From Harmothoe impar (lineage: Eukaryota > Annelida > Polychaeta > Phyllodocida > Polynoidae), in assembly GCA_947462335.1 (NCBI GenBank), contig OX381708.1, positions 2,170,001 through 2,234,000 on the forward strand: a DNA stretch of 64,000 nucleotides, given 5' to 3'. Below the pieces are notes generated by a model. That model worked only from the letters and a program-made list of their open reading frames with translations. It was not told the DNA's origin and ran no database searches. A program made the position numbers and the translations under genes. Positions 45,601 to 50,735 of this stretch are shown here, piece by piece; position 1 is the first letter of the stretch; each line of letters starts with the position of its first letter.

Positions 45601-48381
45601 TTGTCAGTTCCTAGACCTTGTGCAGAATATAGGTATACCATAATTCCCAATTACGATAAATGAATCATGACATATTTCTTCATTCCTCATTCATATTTTA
45701 TGGGGTCCCTAAGTATCTGTATCTTGATAAATTACATAATAAATTACAATATCACTAAGACTGGTTGTTGATGTAGTTGTTATAAACAAAAATAGAAATT
45801 GGACATTTAACATCATTTAATGAACATCAATAAAGTGCTGTGTAGAACTACAAACCTTATCTGTGCACTTCCCAGTGGAGGTACACGTGTGACGGTGACA
45901 GGAGAGGGACTTGATGTTGTGGGAGAAGCTGTGCTGCAGGTGACCGTATTGTACCAAGCAGTGCCTGTCCGTACCTTTCAGGCAGTAAGTACATGCATTA
46001 CCTGGCCTACATGTATGATCTGAGACCCATCTTATAAGGTTAAGGGGATGTGTCTATAATTATTAAAGTGGTATAATCACAGAGTGTATCACAGTCACAT
46101 TACTATTACTGTTCTAATCTACTATATGGTAATGTGTTAGTGGTGATATTGCCCAGTTTAAACTTAATCAGAATTCAATTTTTAGTGATGCAAGTTAGCA
46201 CTGCACTGCAATTTAAAAACAAAACTGATAAGTGCTAACCGGGCCTGGCTCCACTGTTTGACAGGATAAATAAAGGAATAATCAATCAATCAATCATATA
46301 AAACTGTAAAACCTCATCTTCAAGGTGACTTTACCTTTAAGATAGCCCGTCACTTTAAGAAAAAAATGCCTTATATGAAAAAGACAACTTGTTTTCTCCT
46401 AAATCCTATATAATAAAATCCTGCCTATAAGATTACCCCCTACTTTGAGGAAAATCCTCCTTGTTGGAAAAATACAAAGGTGGGGGTTCAACACCAACCT
46501 GTGTTAAGGGAATGTGGTGTATGTTTCAGACATGCCAGACCGTGTCATCTACAACCCTGCATTGTCCAGTTCCAAAAATCGATATACTTGGGCCTGATGG
46601 CAGTCTGGATCTCTCTACCTTAACCACTCCTCCAACAAGGATAAGAAGATATGTCAATGTATGGCTGTTTTAGGACATACTTTCACATTAATAATAATAC
46701 ATGTCCTGTTCAGTATTCTGTAATTGTCTTACGACACAATTCATTTATAAAAACGATTTACTCTCATGTCATGAAATTCATTCAGCACGACCATGTACAT
46801 GGCTACCCAAATCTTTGGGGCTGTTGATTAATATCTTTTCTAAGATCTTTGTCTGTAGATTTCCTGTGTCACCCCTGTCAATTTTCATTTCATTCCTTTT
46901 GTCAAATCCATCATTAATTATTTCTTTTTGTTTATGTTGATACATATTTAGTGACCCCTGTCAATTTCTAAAGGTCTGTGTTGCTGTCCATGTCAGTTTT
47001 CACTCATGTAGCCTACACCTTAGGCTAACAAAATCCAATCACACAGCATTTTATCTGGAAGTTTACTTATTCACTCAGGCCTTGAGACCTCGTCGACAAG
47101 CAGATGAGAGAGTACCTATTAACAACGATGAAATAGACTTCCAACTAGGACTTCTGATGGATGCAGTTCCCACATATCGCGATCTGCCTGATGTACTACC
47201 AGAGTACAGCGAACTCACAGTGTATGCCGACCCTCAAGTCTACCTCTGGACTGAACTAAAAGTGGTAACCAGCAGCAATAGAACACTACAAGTGAAGGTC
47301 AGTGTCATTATTTATTTATTTACTTATAAGTTCTCTTTAGTTTCTTTAACATGTACTTTGTGCATGACTCAGTAATACACTTAAGCTTGTTCATATATTT
47401 GGCAATTTTGATTAGCAAAACCATATTTATGTTGTTCAGAGTTTTTTTCCCAACATTCAATGAAATTGACCACTTGCATGATTTTTGATAGACATTTACA
47501 AGGGTGTTGGTCATTGAAATGATTATTTGTCACCATTTTTTCCTTTCAATCCTTTTTAATAAAAAAAAATTCCCGGATGAATAAGAGTAAACCAGAACTC
47601 TAACCACTGTTGGTGATTTGTGTTAAGTCAGGGCCAACCGATGATGTCCTTGATAAATCAAGAAATCACTGTGCATAGATCTTTACTTTGTGTACATGTA
47701 GATGCCCCATCCCTGATTTATACATTATGTTACCACACAGGGTGATGGACTGCTGGTGGGAATACAGAGCACAGACTACCGCATGCTGATTGGTCAGTCA
47801 GAGTGTAGCAGCCTGGTCGTGTACTCCAACCTCCTCATTTGTACAGCACCAAAGGACCCCCCAGCCCCACACCACATGGACCCTCCAGTAGAACTCCTCA
47901 GTGTTAGGGTAAGGGCCTCAATAATACAATATAAGCTGAAATATAAGTTAACATTCACTACTTTAACAAATATCAATAACCATTCAAAAAGAAGTTAAAT
48001 TCATGTGAAACCAGACAAGTTGAATTGGGTTGATGTGATTTTTTTTACAAGAATCAAAGGGGCGGGGCTGGGGTTCTTCTTTGTAAGAAAAGCGAGTTGT
48101 AAAACACTTTTTTGTCTTATTCATTATGTTGTCACTATTTACAAACATGTCCCTGTCTTATGCAGGTACACATTGGTGTCTTCAAAGAACCATTCCTGGT
48201 GGGGACCCTCTACTACAAGCTGTCGTTCTTTGATGATCCGATCGCCAAGTGGGGTATCATTGGGGCTGTGGCTGTCATTGGCGTCATACTTGTTACCGTC
48301 ACAGTCATCTGCTTCATAAAGAAGTGTAGGAGGAAACCTCATACCTCTCCCAGACCAGAGCAACATGAATTAAGGAGGTAA
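24608..48381 (+). CDS. Ig/IPT single-pass receptor, copy B (complete, 717 residues)
   Basis: Eleven exons: 24608-24686, 25031-25330, 41269-41559, 42193-42507, 43555-43705, 44678-44854, 45876-45984, 46530-46658, 47079-47297, 47741-47908, 48166-48381. They total 2154 bases and join in frame to TAA. Domains in order: signal peptide about 1-20; V-type Ig 27-126, 127-223 and 224-328; IPT 1 about 329-435; IPT 2 about 430-517; RIRR and RPRR motifs near 513 and 522; IPT 3 about 555-672; membrane helix about 677-697; tail of about 20 residues. The IPT part resembles plexin/MET ectodomains, but neither sema domain nor GAP or kinase is present. Probably a surface receptor for binding or recognition; partner unknown. 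Intron 2 is 15.9 kb because it carries an antisense LTR retrotransposon. Confidence 0.85.
25031..25330 (+). CDS. copy B exon 2: Ig domain 1
   Basis: 100 codons, phase 1-1, after CTTTACAG and before GTAAGT. V-type core: SVTLYC, RQWRW, SLTVGSLQVQDTGYLDC. Its partner in copy A is not in the window. Confidence 0.9.
25350..26641. repeat. 68-bp minisatellite in intron 2, about 19 units
   Basis: Unit starts near GGATGTATTTAAGTCTACTG and ends ...GTCTACCATCTA; the spacing of three successive unit starts is 68. The array begins 20 bases after the donor of exon 2. Units vary at a few sites (AAGTCT/AGGCCT, ACC/GCC, TTC/TCC). Each unit repeats CCATCTAGG, a weak acceptor-like sequence. Confidence 0.95.
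26642..27281. other. intron 2 sequence left of the retrotransposon
   Basis: AT-rich, no exon or repeat recognised. The frame at 26682-26891 has no known domain. Confidence 0.55.
27282..27828 (-). repeat. 3' LTR (547 bp)
   Basis: Read on the minus strand it runs TGTAACGGG...CAACTACA, with TGTA/TACA inverted ends. TATATAAG lies at 27542-27549 and AATAAA at 27362-27367, about 180 bases downstream, fitting a U3-R-U5 layout. The motif ACCGACGGT (27628-27636) is in U3 about 80 bases upstream of the TATA. Confidence 0.95.
27829..27842 (-). other. polypurine tract
   Basis: On the minus strand CTTAAGGGGGGTAG abuts the 3' LTR start TGTAAC, the usual place for plus-strand priming. Confidence 0.8.
27843..28711 (-). 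other. 3' untranslated part of the retrotransposon
   Basis: 870 bases between the third ORF and the polypurine tract with no ORF of note. Two exact copies of the element's ACCGWCGGT motif occur at 28509-28517 and 28603-28611. Confidence 0.75.
28712..31123 (-). CDS. third ORF of the retrotransposon (zinc-finger/coiled-coil protein)
   Basis: 803 codons, ATG at 31123, in the place of env but with no signal peptide or membrane helix. Seen: an acidic, Pro/Ser-rich N-terminus; a strong basic run KTKRKRKRKRR (about 109-119) fitting a nuclear signal; a Cys/His region at about 262-335 (C262-x4-C267 ... H289-x4-H294, then C303, C312, C323, H332) suggesting zinc binding; a second basic region at about 415-446; and a long charged helix, likely coiled coil, at about 615-695. 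I do not recognise the family. A nuclear DNA- or RNA-binding regulator of the element is my inference; a captured host gene is the main alternative. It has its own promoter signals upstream. Confidence 0.8.
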   Translation of the reverse strand: MAARVDGTCTAPEKAEASDGEDRVLESDTEMDTTGAPTVGQGSASVPAEPNPEGSGDVVPKTEPGLGGSNTNQEENPAGGSSPKPAGVVAQEPTVPDGDSSDGSTVRVKTKRKRKRKRRIASSPETPATEEVAPTEADRLKAVADRLSKAEAEGWSVAESRANRRLRAKAAHVRLNLCLRDDDRKNLSLSDLVQENGKMALPAPHTTEGSDDEDWLTGDSHPIDWYLVYLRAVLEGNKPNIHRSCRPKLKYAWKNYVPGDPCPYVRCQRLKGASTAAKRWPNLFKFARHLVEKHMNVRPYLYCVSGSTSTSCPEYSDGELFRCQRRAGLVRHLCDNKGVHKRTISRGVEAALKVWGCHKRVGNLQYKWRTNKLKQWNYLTEADWERLCKGAKCEQTDLGPDTETPMPTVRKDTPPKKKDLKRGRQSSKDDTKGGRDRSRSEPAKKRVATATVTSEVDRSQTVGTVTVSSVALPPVADQLPRQERQKLGDALAIVQNSLGDEQAGQVAADYVKQYKWSQKQKKASAPQESISPISDAEQVEVQQPDGASAQPTAPPQHGATSDPARDDEVTPVPEHRAVDEGLAGLPVLPGDGPAYDTGFSDTLVPGFECYRAKMAENASKLLQFQVSFLEKSYFEQYKLLREQAIREGKAWVAERTRVLAEREANLEQDHALWRATIDQLESRLTTCDAKFFWQFGLKLTEWERTGFPDLQSRLGLAARPAPPVTPVLSVHPPRYEMPFSFMAHSTRVVSGGEPTAAPSTLSVAPGGALPLQVEAAVVYTTEAPPGGSPDGEGKPSGGVPMDT
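31263..31349 (-). promoter_or_regulatory. internal promoter of the third ORF
   Basis: On the minus strand, in order: an inverted CCAAT box (ATTGG, 31345-31349), a GC box GGGGCGGGG (31320-31328) and TATATAAG (31293-31300), about 170 bases before the ATG at 31123. Initiation would fall near 31263-31270, giving a leader of about 140 bases. The TATA core is identical to that of the LTR. Confidence 0.65.
31350..31804 (-). other. spacer between pol and the third ORF
   Basis: GC-rich, no credible ORF on the minus strand. Contains a one-mismatch copy of the element motif (TCCGACGGT) near 31459. Confidence 0.6.
31805..35944 (-). CDS. pol: pol polyprotein (protease, RT, RNase H, integrase)
   Basis: 1379 codons from the first ATG; the frame is open a further 90 or so bases into the end of gag. 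Protease VDTGAS at 105-110. Reverse transcriptase about 400-590 with catalytic D474 and YLDD (536-539). RNase H from about 683 (LDTDAS) to 805. Integrase: zinc motif H926-x4-H931 ... C961-x2-C964, then D993, D1053 and E1089 with exactly 35 residues between the last two (DD35E). The C-terminus has two AT-hook cores, RRGRPRK (about 1306) and KRGRPRK (about 1321-1327). All catalytic residues are intact. Likely made as a gag-pol fusion by -1 frameshift. Confidence 0.95.
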   Translation of the reverse strand: MNQGRAEAEGSVQPVSVWQGGAGKDERNPEDSVVAGLEESWLESIAQSSVIQDSPSDPCWDYLLTKGVAMDGGGSPMLTSECVPLRGQRWYLSLVISGTRGEFLVDTGASHTLVDRKFMARLCNQPEAPLLGVKARTATGDSMQTYGRTVKPMLVDGKTYWICPTITDITDDGILGMDFAALYGVTMNTATGRLQIKHPYKQSVQCVLRNGSSVASVAQDTKLAAGHVSDVLVSCVGVQAKRPGMFEPEDQKLSELGLAGYHTYLANARWGVIPICNSSSREITLRKGTPIGNTTRAYGVDSLTTDFVEVGVVAGDSSHEEALAKSNLPKHLRSLLCESHLTTLESEMVANELSELSDAFAQPGDPLGRTNTVQHRVDTGDALPSRIPYRRLPMAKKSAMEAEVEKMLDEDVIQPSESPWSSPVVMVTKKDGSCRFCIDYRKLNGLTRKNAYPLPRIDECVESLGGAKWFCTLDLQSGYWQIGMDPRDREKTAFSTHMGLFEFNVMPFGLCNAPATFEAMMETMLRGLLWKKCLVYLDDIIVFGGSVEETLQNLQAVLKRILSYGLKLKPSKCKLFRKSVEYLGRIVSEHGIMADPHKIEVVQNWPRPMDTKEIRSFIGFCSYYRDFIPGFSRVAAPLQELMIGEKKAKAKIVWSPAAEQSFSELKRLFLETPVLHYPAPVGKFILDTDASNTSIGAALSQIQDGREVPLAFSSNSLSKTQRNYCTTKRELLAVVVYTKKYRHFLYGGNYLVRTDHSSLQWLLNFKDAEGMMGRWLNHLSEFGMTNEHIIHRSGVDHVNADSLSRYPIRNCHRVDCRDCGSHNAVIASVGAKVPNWTLNHLKDEQLADPAISRVYSLKLLGLSKPVRPALSLECKEVRQLLAQWDNLFVRNSVLCRWRVQPGRKRTAQSVVPLSLRLQLLNYCHGHRTSAHFGRQRTEAKIKSRYYWPGMTLDIRRWVKQCPQCCLSKPGPGIGKLPLSQELFGVRFARIAVDIISGFNTTPRGNTCMMVVQDYYTKYVQVYPLVNHTAVACAEALFENWILTWGGPLMLHSDQGREFESRLWAELCSKIHICKTHTNPYRPQSDGMVERFNRTLIQCLTTMVNEHRDDWDEHARYISHAYNATEHASTGCTPNMLVMGEDIVMPSDMVYGVQGHQLEQPCTVMFVESLRQSLRESYGVVRDNLEKSASLQKVGYDTGLKLRQFKVGDKVARFSTPNSKVKTLYSWDGPHTVTMVVSETTVVIRLQKGTLTKSHVARLRPWYGVPYIDDGEDSLGAGRVPAPTDPALPKIPKAGPTVIPSVPTVARRRGRPRKLPIEPQSCVTKPKRGRPRKKGSAVRKGLTVDTGKQSKVIPPVSSLLDIPVQGLRRSTRVRERDKIV
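32033..32052. other. perfect 20-bp palindrome, double ACCGWCGGT motif
   Basis: TACCGTCGGT followed immediately by its reverse complement, inside the 3' end of pol. It joins two head-to-head copies of a motif that recurs in the element (exact copies start at 27628, 28509, 28603, 29735, 30840, 31004, 32034, 32043, 34771, 37817, 38590). Confidence 0.85.
36028..36056 (-). other. gag-pol overlap with candidate -1 slippage site
   Basis: The pol frame is -1 relative to gag and opens at AAC right after a TAA, so the two frames overlap for the last 8-9 gag codons. The A-rich run CCAAAAAGG inside the overlap is the only obvious slippery stretch; it is not a canonical X-XXY-YYZ heptamer. Confidence 0.5.
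36028..38181 (-). CDS. gag: gag polyprotein
   Basis: 717 codons, ATG at 38181, 62 bases inside the 5' LTR. Layout: N-terminal low-complexity region; predicted coiled coil at about 190-290 (heptad-like, Leu/Glu/Lys-rich); Pro/Thr-rich linker to about 370; a capsid-like part at about 395-600 (IPPFTGSPPWRKYKVRFKAI, then an all-helical stretch as in retrotransposon gag); Lys-rich region and one CCHC zinc knuckle (C688-x2-C-x4-H-x4-C701) next to the C-terminus. It binds and packages the element RNA in the particle. Long for a Ty3/gypsy gag because of the coiled-coil and Pro-rich extensions. Intact. Confidence 0.93.
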   Translation of the reverse strand: MDYLYDFVSSFSGRTKTPAEEREEAVQNVRFFTGKSNRRESRAALEVPGDDLSQEAIGDPIVEAFTRGEDGEQSPIPGPFDISSRRSLDSLSMNLFCPEGQKIPGREPKTLGPAAFGSTPTVADPSLDPDTSVFTDGATPTPNGMGGGGLSKKTNVATEAPGKGYPPAVDEPSSLPLDGDLLAAMGIPTRKTELHELAEARRELASINQTRKLFLREVDEKKKFLLELQNEMASHKVEVDKLLHQRVSGECEVASLTSLGKDLSTQLHLARQDLASLRQVNQDLKTKSEQVPPPTTVVPPVIPVPSVYTTVTPSSVPPLVHTTVTGMTPQMGASYLQTPVCGGAFGGTATPPGYTHPSTGSTMLNQQQTMVSVPVPKPRARQGLTPVQRAKYDRNPAIEKLGTDIVPRDIDELDERYAPFNFGEIKHPDAARQKAIDIPPFTGSPPWRKYKVRFKAIVESNRWNNQQALVALKQALCNGPGEPALLAFERVKIKTLSSLEETAEWAIGKIGEHDPRTQLLKRVQRKDEHLRSYGFALQELISECYQGCRPDTPTVIQELTSRFVNGVRDTNLQAYLREKWQPDLSLADLFDHADVYDTKQAVFPSGGVSAAPSVAPKGAQVVEAATKPPKKKQPASEEVAAVMPDRDMEKMIEGLLRKHLEKSSASTSDSGSGKRRKKKKKDTKPQPCRRCQKMGHWASECKAPAPVAAKTKKETEN
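38230..38243 (-). other. primer-binding site
   Basis: On the minus strand TTGGTGCCGTGACC directly follows the 5' LTR. It has the TGG expected for pairing with a tRNA CCA end; I could not assign the tRNA by reading. Confidence 0.75.
38244..38790 (-). repeat. 5' LTR (547 bp)
   Basis: Identical to 27282-27828 except for one base. TATATAAG at 38504-38511, AATAAA at 38324-38329 and the motif ACCGACGGT at 38590-38598 on the plus strand coordinates. Confidence 0.95.
38791..40825. other. intron 2 right of the retrotransposon, no gene seen
   Basis: AT-rich to about 39240, mixed after. Frames at 39010, 39272 and 39739-40146 have no recognised domain or splice context. A purine-rich stretch at 40740-40820 (GAGGGTAAAGGCAGGAGGGG, with TATGATGCA) faintly resembles the reverse strand of the 27-bp minisatellite. 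Confidence 0.5.
41076..41161 (+). pseudogene. fossil Ig exon fragment (copy B)
   Basis: Partner of 1743-1828: same reading (GVTLQCPVPAAGYTALQ) and the same pair of TAG stops. Confidence 0.8.
41269..41559 (+). CDS. copy B exon 3: Ig domain 2
   Basis: 97 codons, phase 1-1, after GTTGCAG and before GTAAGT. Core SVTLQC, GWY, FELTVGEV, D-F-H-F-I-C. Frame joins exon 2 with AGT at the border. Confidence 0.9.
41579..41664 (+). pseudogene. fossil Ig fragment (copy B)
   Basis: Decayed partner of 2247-2400; reads through YNQTTS and later NFELA, with internal losses. Confidence 0.65.
41665..41888. repeat. 32-bp tandem array, 7 units
   Basis: Unit GCTTTGGTGCTATAGGATGC plus TTTTGTAA(G/C)ATA. Starts exactly where the fossil Ig fragment loses similarity. 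Absent from copy A. Confidence 0.93.
42193..42507 (+). CDS. copy B exon 4: Ig domain 3
   Basis: 105 codons, phase 1-1, after TTTCTAG and before GTACGT. Core VTLPC, TWQRVNG, FALTIGRV, MEDDTVFVC. Confidence 0.9.
43555..43705 (+). CDS. copy B exon 5: IPT 1, first half
   Basis: Phase 1 to 2, after CTTTCAG and before GTAAGT. NVGPLSGGTALTLTGSDL then GDIECPTTF. Four codons longer than copy A at its start, apparently a small in-frame duplication of ACACCT. Confidence 0.88.
44185..44280 (+). pseudogene. fossil IPT exon with preserved donor
   Basis: Reads as exon 5 from PL, a TGA, then GGTVLTMTGSDL and LIIKLRDIKCPTIFM, and still ends at ATGTAAG like the live exon. The stop rules out use. Confidence 0.8.
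44413..44475 (+). pseudogene. second fossil IPT fragment
   Basis: Reads TLTCSDLSGFGLIIK and then degenerates to a basic run. Third copy of this exon core within 0.9 kb. Confidence 0.65.
44678..44854 (+). CDS. copy B exon 6: IPT 1, second half
   Basis: Phase 2-2, after GTTGCAG and before GTAATT. LCTTPPGGTAVLN and WGGAAGVHDTMQTFTY. Same length as copy A. Confidence 0.88.
45234..45530. mobile_element. TA-target MITE (AATAAGCGCA family), copy a
   Basis: 297 bp between TA dinucleotides. Inverted ends CCATATTTGACATAATAAGC and GCTTATTAGGTCAAATACTG. Interior has GTGCACTTA motifs. TA target suggests Tc1/mariner-type mobilisation. Confidence 0.75.
45876..45984 (+). CDS. copy B exon 7: IPT 2 start
   Basis: Phase 2 to 0, after TTCCCAG and before GTAAGT. 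SGGTRVTVTGEGLDVVGEA. One residue differs from copy A. Confidence 0.88.
46225..46296 (+). mobile_element. truncated retroposon 3' end
   Basis: About 70 bases ending GGATAAATAAAGGAATAA and three AATC units, missing from the same intron of copy A. The short tandem tail resembles the 3' ends of CR1/L2-like retroposons or their SINEs. Confidence 0.5.
46530..46658 (+). CDS. copy B exon 8: IPT 2 end with RIRR motif
   Basis: 43 codons, phase 0-0. Ends RIRRYVN; the donor is T|GTATGG where copy A has G|GTATGG, a weaker match to consensus. Confidence 0.85.
47079..47297 (+). CDS. copy B exon 9: RPRR motif and IPT 3 lead
   Basis: 73 codons, phase 0-0. Starts ALRPRRQADERVP; then VYADPQVYLWTELKV. Confidence 0.88.
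47741..47908 (+). CDS. copy B exon 10: IPT 3
   Basis: 56 codons, phase 0-0. GDGLLVGIQSTDYRMLIG and LLICTAPKDPP. Confidence 0.88.
48166..48381 (+). CDS. copy B exon 11: membrane helix and tail
   Basis: 71 codons plus TAA. Last IPT strand, helix from WGIIGAVAV to VICFI, stop-transfer KKCRR and a tail ending HELRR. Five residues differ from copy A. Confidence 0.9.
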   Translation, partial: VHIGVFKEPFLVGTLYYKLSFFDDPIAKWGIIGAVAVIGVILVTVTVICFIKKCRRKPHTSPRPEQHELRR

Positions 48382-48465
48382 CTTTGAGGCAATACTAAGT
48401 TAACTCTCTGGGCACTGGAGGCCTGCACCCTCTGTGCCCCATCTTCACTCACTCAGCAGCCCTAA

Positions 48466-48684
48466 GGGAGTGCTCATTTTTTAACAACAGGGGGGGGCGG
48501 TGAGATTTCCCTTTGTAGCATAGTAAAGCGCGGGCTTTTTCCCTCAAAACAGGTTGAATTTTTTTGACCTCCCCCCCCAAGAGGGGTCTAAATTTTTTAC
48601 CCCCCCCCGATCAAGGGGTCCAAATTTTTTACCCCCCCCCAAATCCACCACCCCCCCCCCTGTTGTTAAAAAATGAGCACTCCC
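48466..48684. mobile_element. Harbinger-type MITE, G-tract family, copy c
   Basis: 219 bp between TAA sites (48463-48465, 48685-48687). Ends GGGAGTGCTCATTTTTTAAC and its reverse complement are nearly perfect over about 30 bp. Unit A has the empty site near 8402 (CCTTAAGC). C runs of 8-10 lie inside. Confidence 0.9.
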
Positions 48685-48687
48685 TAA

Positions 48688-49380
48688 GCTACTCATCAGA
48701 TACCTCTCGGTTTTAAAAGTTGCTCCAGAAATACTCTCATATGAAGTAATGATCAAATGTGTAGTCGATCAAGAAGGTGATTCTGCATCAGATTGTGCAA
48801 TGCATTTATTCAGTTACCCTGCTTACACCAGCTAAGACATGTGGTTCAGGAACAGTATAACCACGGAAATAGTAGATTGATTGATTTGTTTAACGTCCAG
48901 ATGTACGTTAAGTATCTCATGGGACATATCTCAAGTTGGCAAGGAGTCAGCCACAAATATTGGTAGTCTGCCTTGCAGCAGTAGAATAGATATCTATATG
49001 CTGCTTACCCAATACAGAAGTTACCGCATCTATGGGTGATCGAATCTATGACGAAAAAAGTAGGGCTTTACCAGTTGGTCAGAATGAAGGTCTCTGACCA
49101 GCGGACCTCTATGACTGGCACACCAGTATGACCGGCATAATTGAAAACGGATTATTTAGAGCATATCTTCATAGTAACGTAATAATAACTTGAATTAGCC
49201 ATGTCCTTGCAAGTGATGGATCTTAGCTTCTTAACCAGTCCTCTTTCTTTATTACATTGCAATATCTGGGGTACCCGGTGATAGAGGTGTGCCGGTGATG
49301 GAGTTTCAACTTGAGTCAATTTGGTGAGACACAGTTATATGTACAGGTGAATTATAAGCCAACCTGTGTGGTTTATACAT

Positions 49381-49413
<33 letters not shown>
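48688..49413. other. intergenic, no gene seen
   Basis: Partly similar to 8409-8830 and, at 48985-49050, to 16670-16740. Ends in a (TA)n tract (about 49377-49413) that hosts the TRIM. Confidence 0.6.
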
Positions 49414-49414
<1 letters not shown>

Positions 49415-49438
49415 GTAACGGTCGCGGAAAAATCGTCT

Positions 49439-49510
49439 GGAGAAAGCGGGACTCGAACCCACGACCCCCTGACTCCGGAGCCAAGTGCTCTACCACTGAG
49501 CTACTTCCCC
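49439..49510 (-). tRNA. tRNA-like sequence in TRIM LTR (pseudo-tRNA, Arg-like)
   Basis: 72 nt with standard spacing: 7-bp acceptor (GGGGAAG/TTTCTCC, two wobbles), D arm GCTC-AGTGGTA-GAGC, T arm GTGGG-TTCGAGT-CCCGC. Loop CTCCGGA would give anticodon CCG, but the anticodon stem has two mismatches. Intact A and B boxes suggest Pol III promoter function rather than decoding. Confidence 0.45.
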
Positions 49511-49840
49511 GTCTGACAATCTAACAGCGCCATACATTACTGGGTCGGTTCGGTAATCACTGCCCTTACACAGCTCCCCCAACCTCTATCATGCCCCGTA
49601 GCAGCCAATGATAGAAGCTCACAGTGCCGAACCGATCCAGCCAATTTGTTGACTTGACTCCATGCTGAACTCCAACTGCCCGTACTGGGAACCAACTCTT
49701 CACTACCTGCTCCTCCAACTACCAACCGCCAGCAGGTGGCCAATCCCCAGCAAGTTGGGATGCTCCAACCGTCTAAGTCAACCGTACCAGCGAGTGCGCT
49801 CGCTTTCTCAACCAGTGTAACGGTCGCGGAAAAACCGTCT

Positions 49841-49912
49841 GGAGAAAGCGGGACTCGAACCCACGACCCCCTGACTCCGTAGCCAAGTGCTCTACCACTG
49901 AGCTACTTCCCC
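49841..49912 (-). tRNA. tRNA-like sequence in second TRIM LTR
   Basis: As 49439-49510 with one change in the loop (CTACGGA). The same weak anticodon stem. Confidence 0.45.
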
Positions 49913-49972
49913 GTCTGACAATCTAACAGCGCCGTACGTTACTGGGTCGGTTCGGTAATCACTGCCCTTACA

Positions 49973-49973
49973 C

Positions 49974-50006
<33 letters not shown>

Positions 50007-50735
50007 CCCTCCTGAGATTTTGCTGAATGTCTCACCAATGTTATGTGGTACAAAGAAGGATACCACTGGTTTAACTATGCTGACTTGGAAGTATTGGATC
50101 CTGAACAGGTCTCCTTGCAATCAACACAAAGCATAGTCATTAAATGGTCAGACCTTAGTCTTAGTCTAACTATTCACATTATGGTTTATTTTCTGTGTTG
50201 TTAGAGTAGTTTCCATACAAGAGCATATTGTTTGTGTGAATATCTATAACTGTATACATGTACGTAGGTATATCACTTCCCCTATTACGGTAAGCATATA
50301 AGTCTGACTCGTGTATTAGCCACACCTAGACTTTTGGAAATTCCCATAAGGGGTCTGATTATGGCAACTTTAGTACTGTAGTATACATCTAAAAACTTGC
50401 CTATTAGGCGCACCCTGCCTTTGTCCCGATCCTATAAGCTGCACTGGCGAGCTGACTTGTGTACTAGCTGTGGCCTATATGCAAGGTTATACAGTAGTTG
50501 TATTATAAGCAGGCTCGGCTTATCATGATTACTTGTATTATAAGCATGCTGGTACTAAAAAGTGTTCCTTGACAAAAGCATATACTGCATAGTCTTAATA
50601 AAGCATTTACCTACAGTCTTAAAACTCCAGAGAGGGTAGTATTTGCTATAAATTGGAGCTCTGCCCCGAACCCCCTTTTCCATATATGTTTAATTAAGAC
50701 TATCATCCTTTGTATATTGGGAGAGAAACCTTTAA
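49973..50735. other. intergenic, shared with unit A, no gene seen
   Basis: Matches about 9164-10470 minus the unit A TRIM. Remnants of TATAAGC motifs only. Confidence 0.6.

Larger units (their letters stand above)
41889..48165 (+). other. introns of receptor copy B (exon 3 onward)
   Basis: Introns 41560-42192, 42508-43554, 43706-44677, 44855-45875, 45985-46529, 46659-47078, 47298-47740 and 47909-48165. Longer than in copy A where insertions are present: 42508-43554 (no repeat identified), 43706-44677 (two fossil IPT pieces), 44855-45875 (G runs at 44918 and 44957, MITE at 45234) and 45985-46529 (retroposon tail). Confidence 0.7.
49414..49972 (-). mobile_element. TRIM-like LTR element carrying tRNA-like sequences (unit B)
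   Basis: A 559-bp element inserted in a (TA)n tract that is uninterrupted in unit A (9164-9183). Terminal direct repeats of 157 bp each (49414-49570, 49816-49972) differ at four sites. On the minus strand each runs TGTAAGGGC...CCGTTACA with TGTAA/TTACA ends; CTGGTTGAGAAAGCG follows the first (primer site, TGG one base after the LTR) and GGTTGGGGGAGCTG precedes the second (polypurine tract). The 245-bp interior has no ORF that could act in transposition. Each LTR contains a 72-nt tRNA-like sequence in the element's sense. It would depend on enzymes from another LTR element. Confidence 0.75.

Noticed and set aside
49439..49510. Functional tRNA-Arg gene
   Set aside because: Acceptor, D and T arms are good, but the anticodon stem is broken and the sequence is part of a duplicated LTR; kept only as a tRNA-like element.
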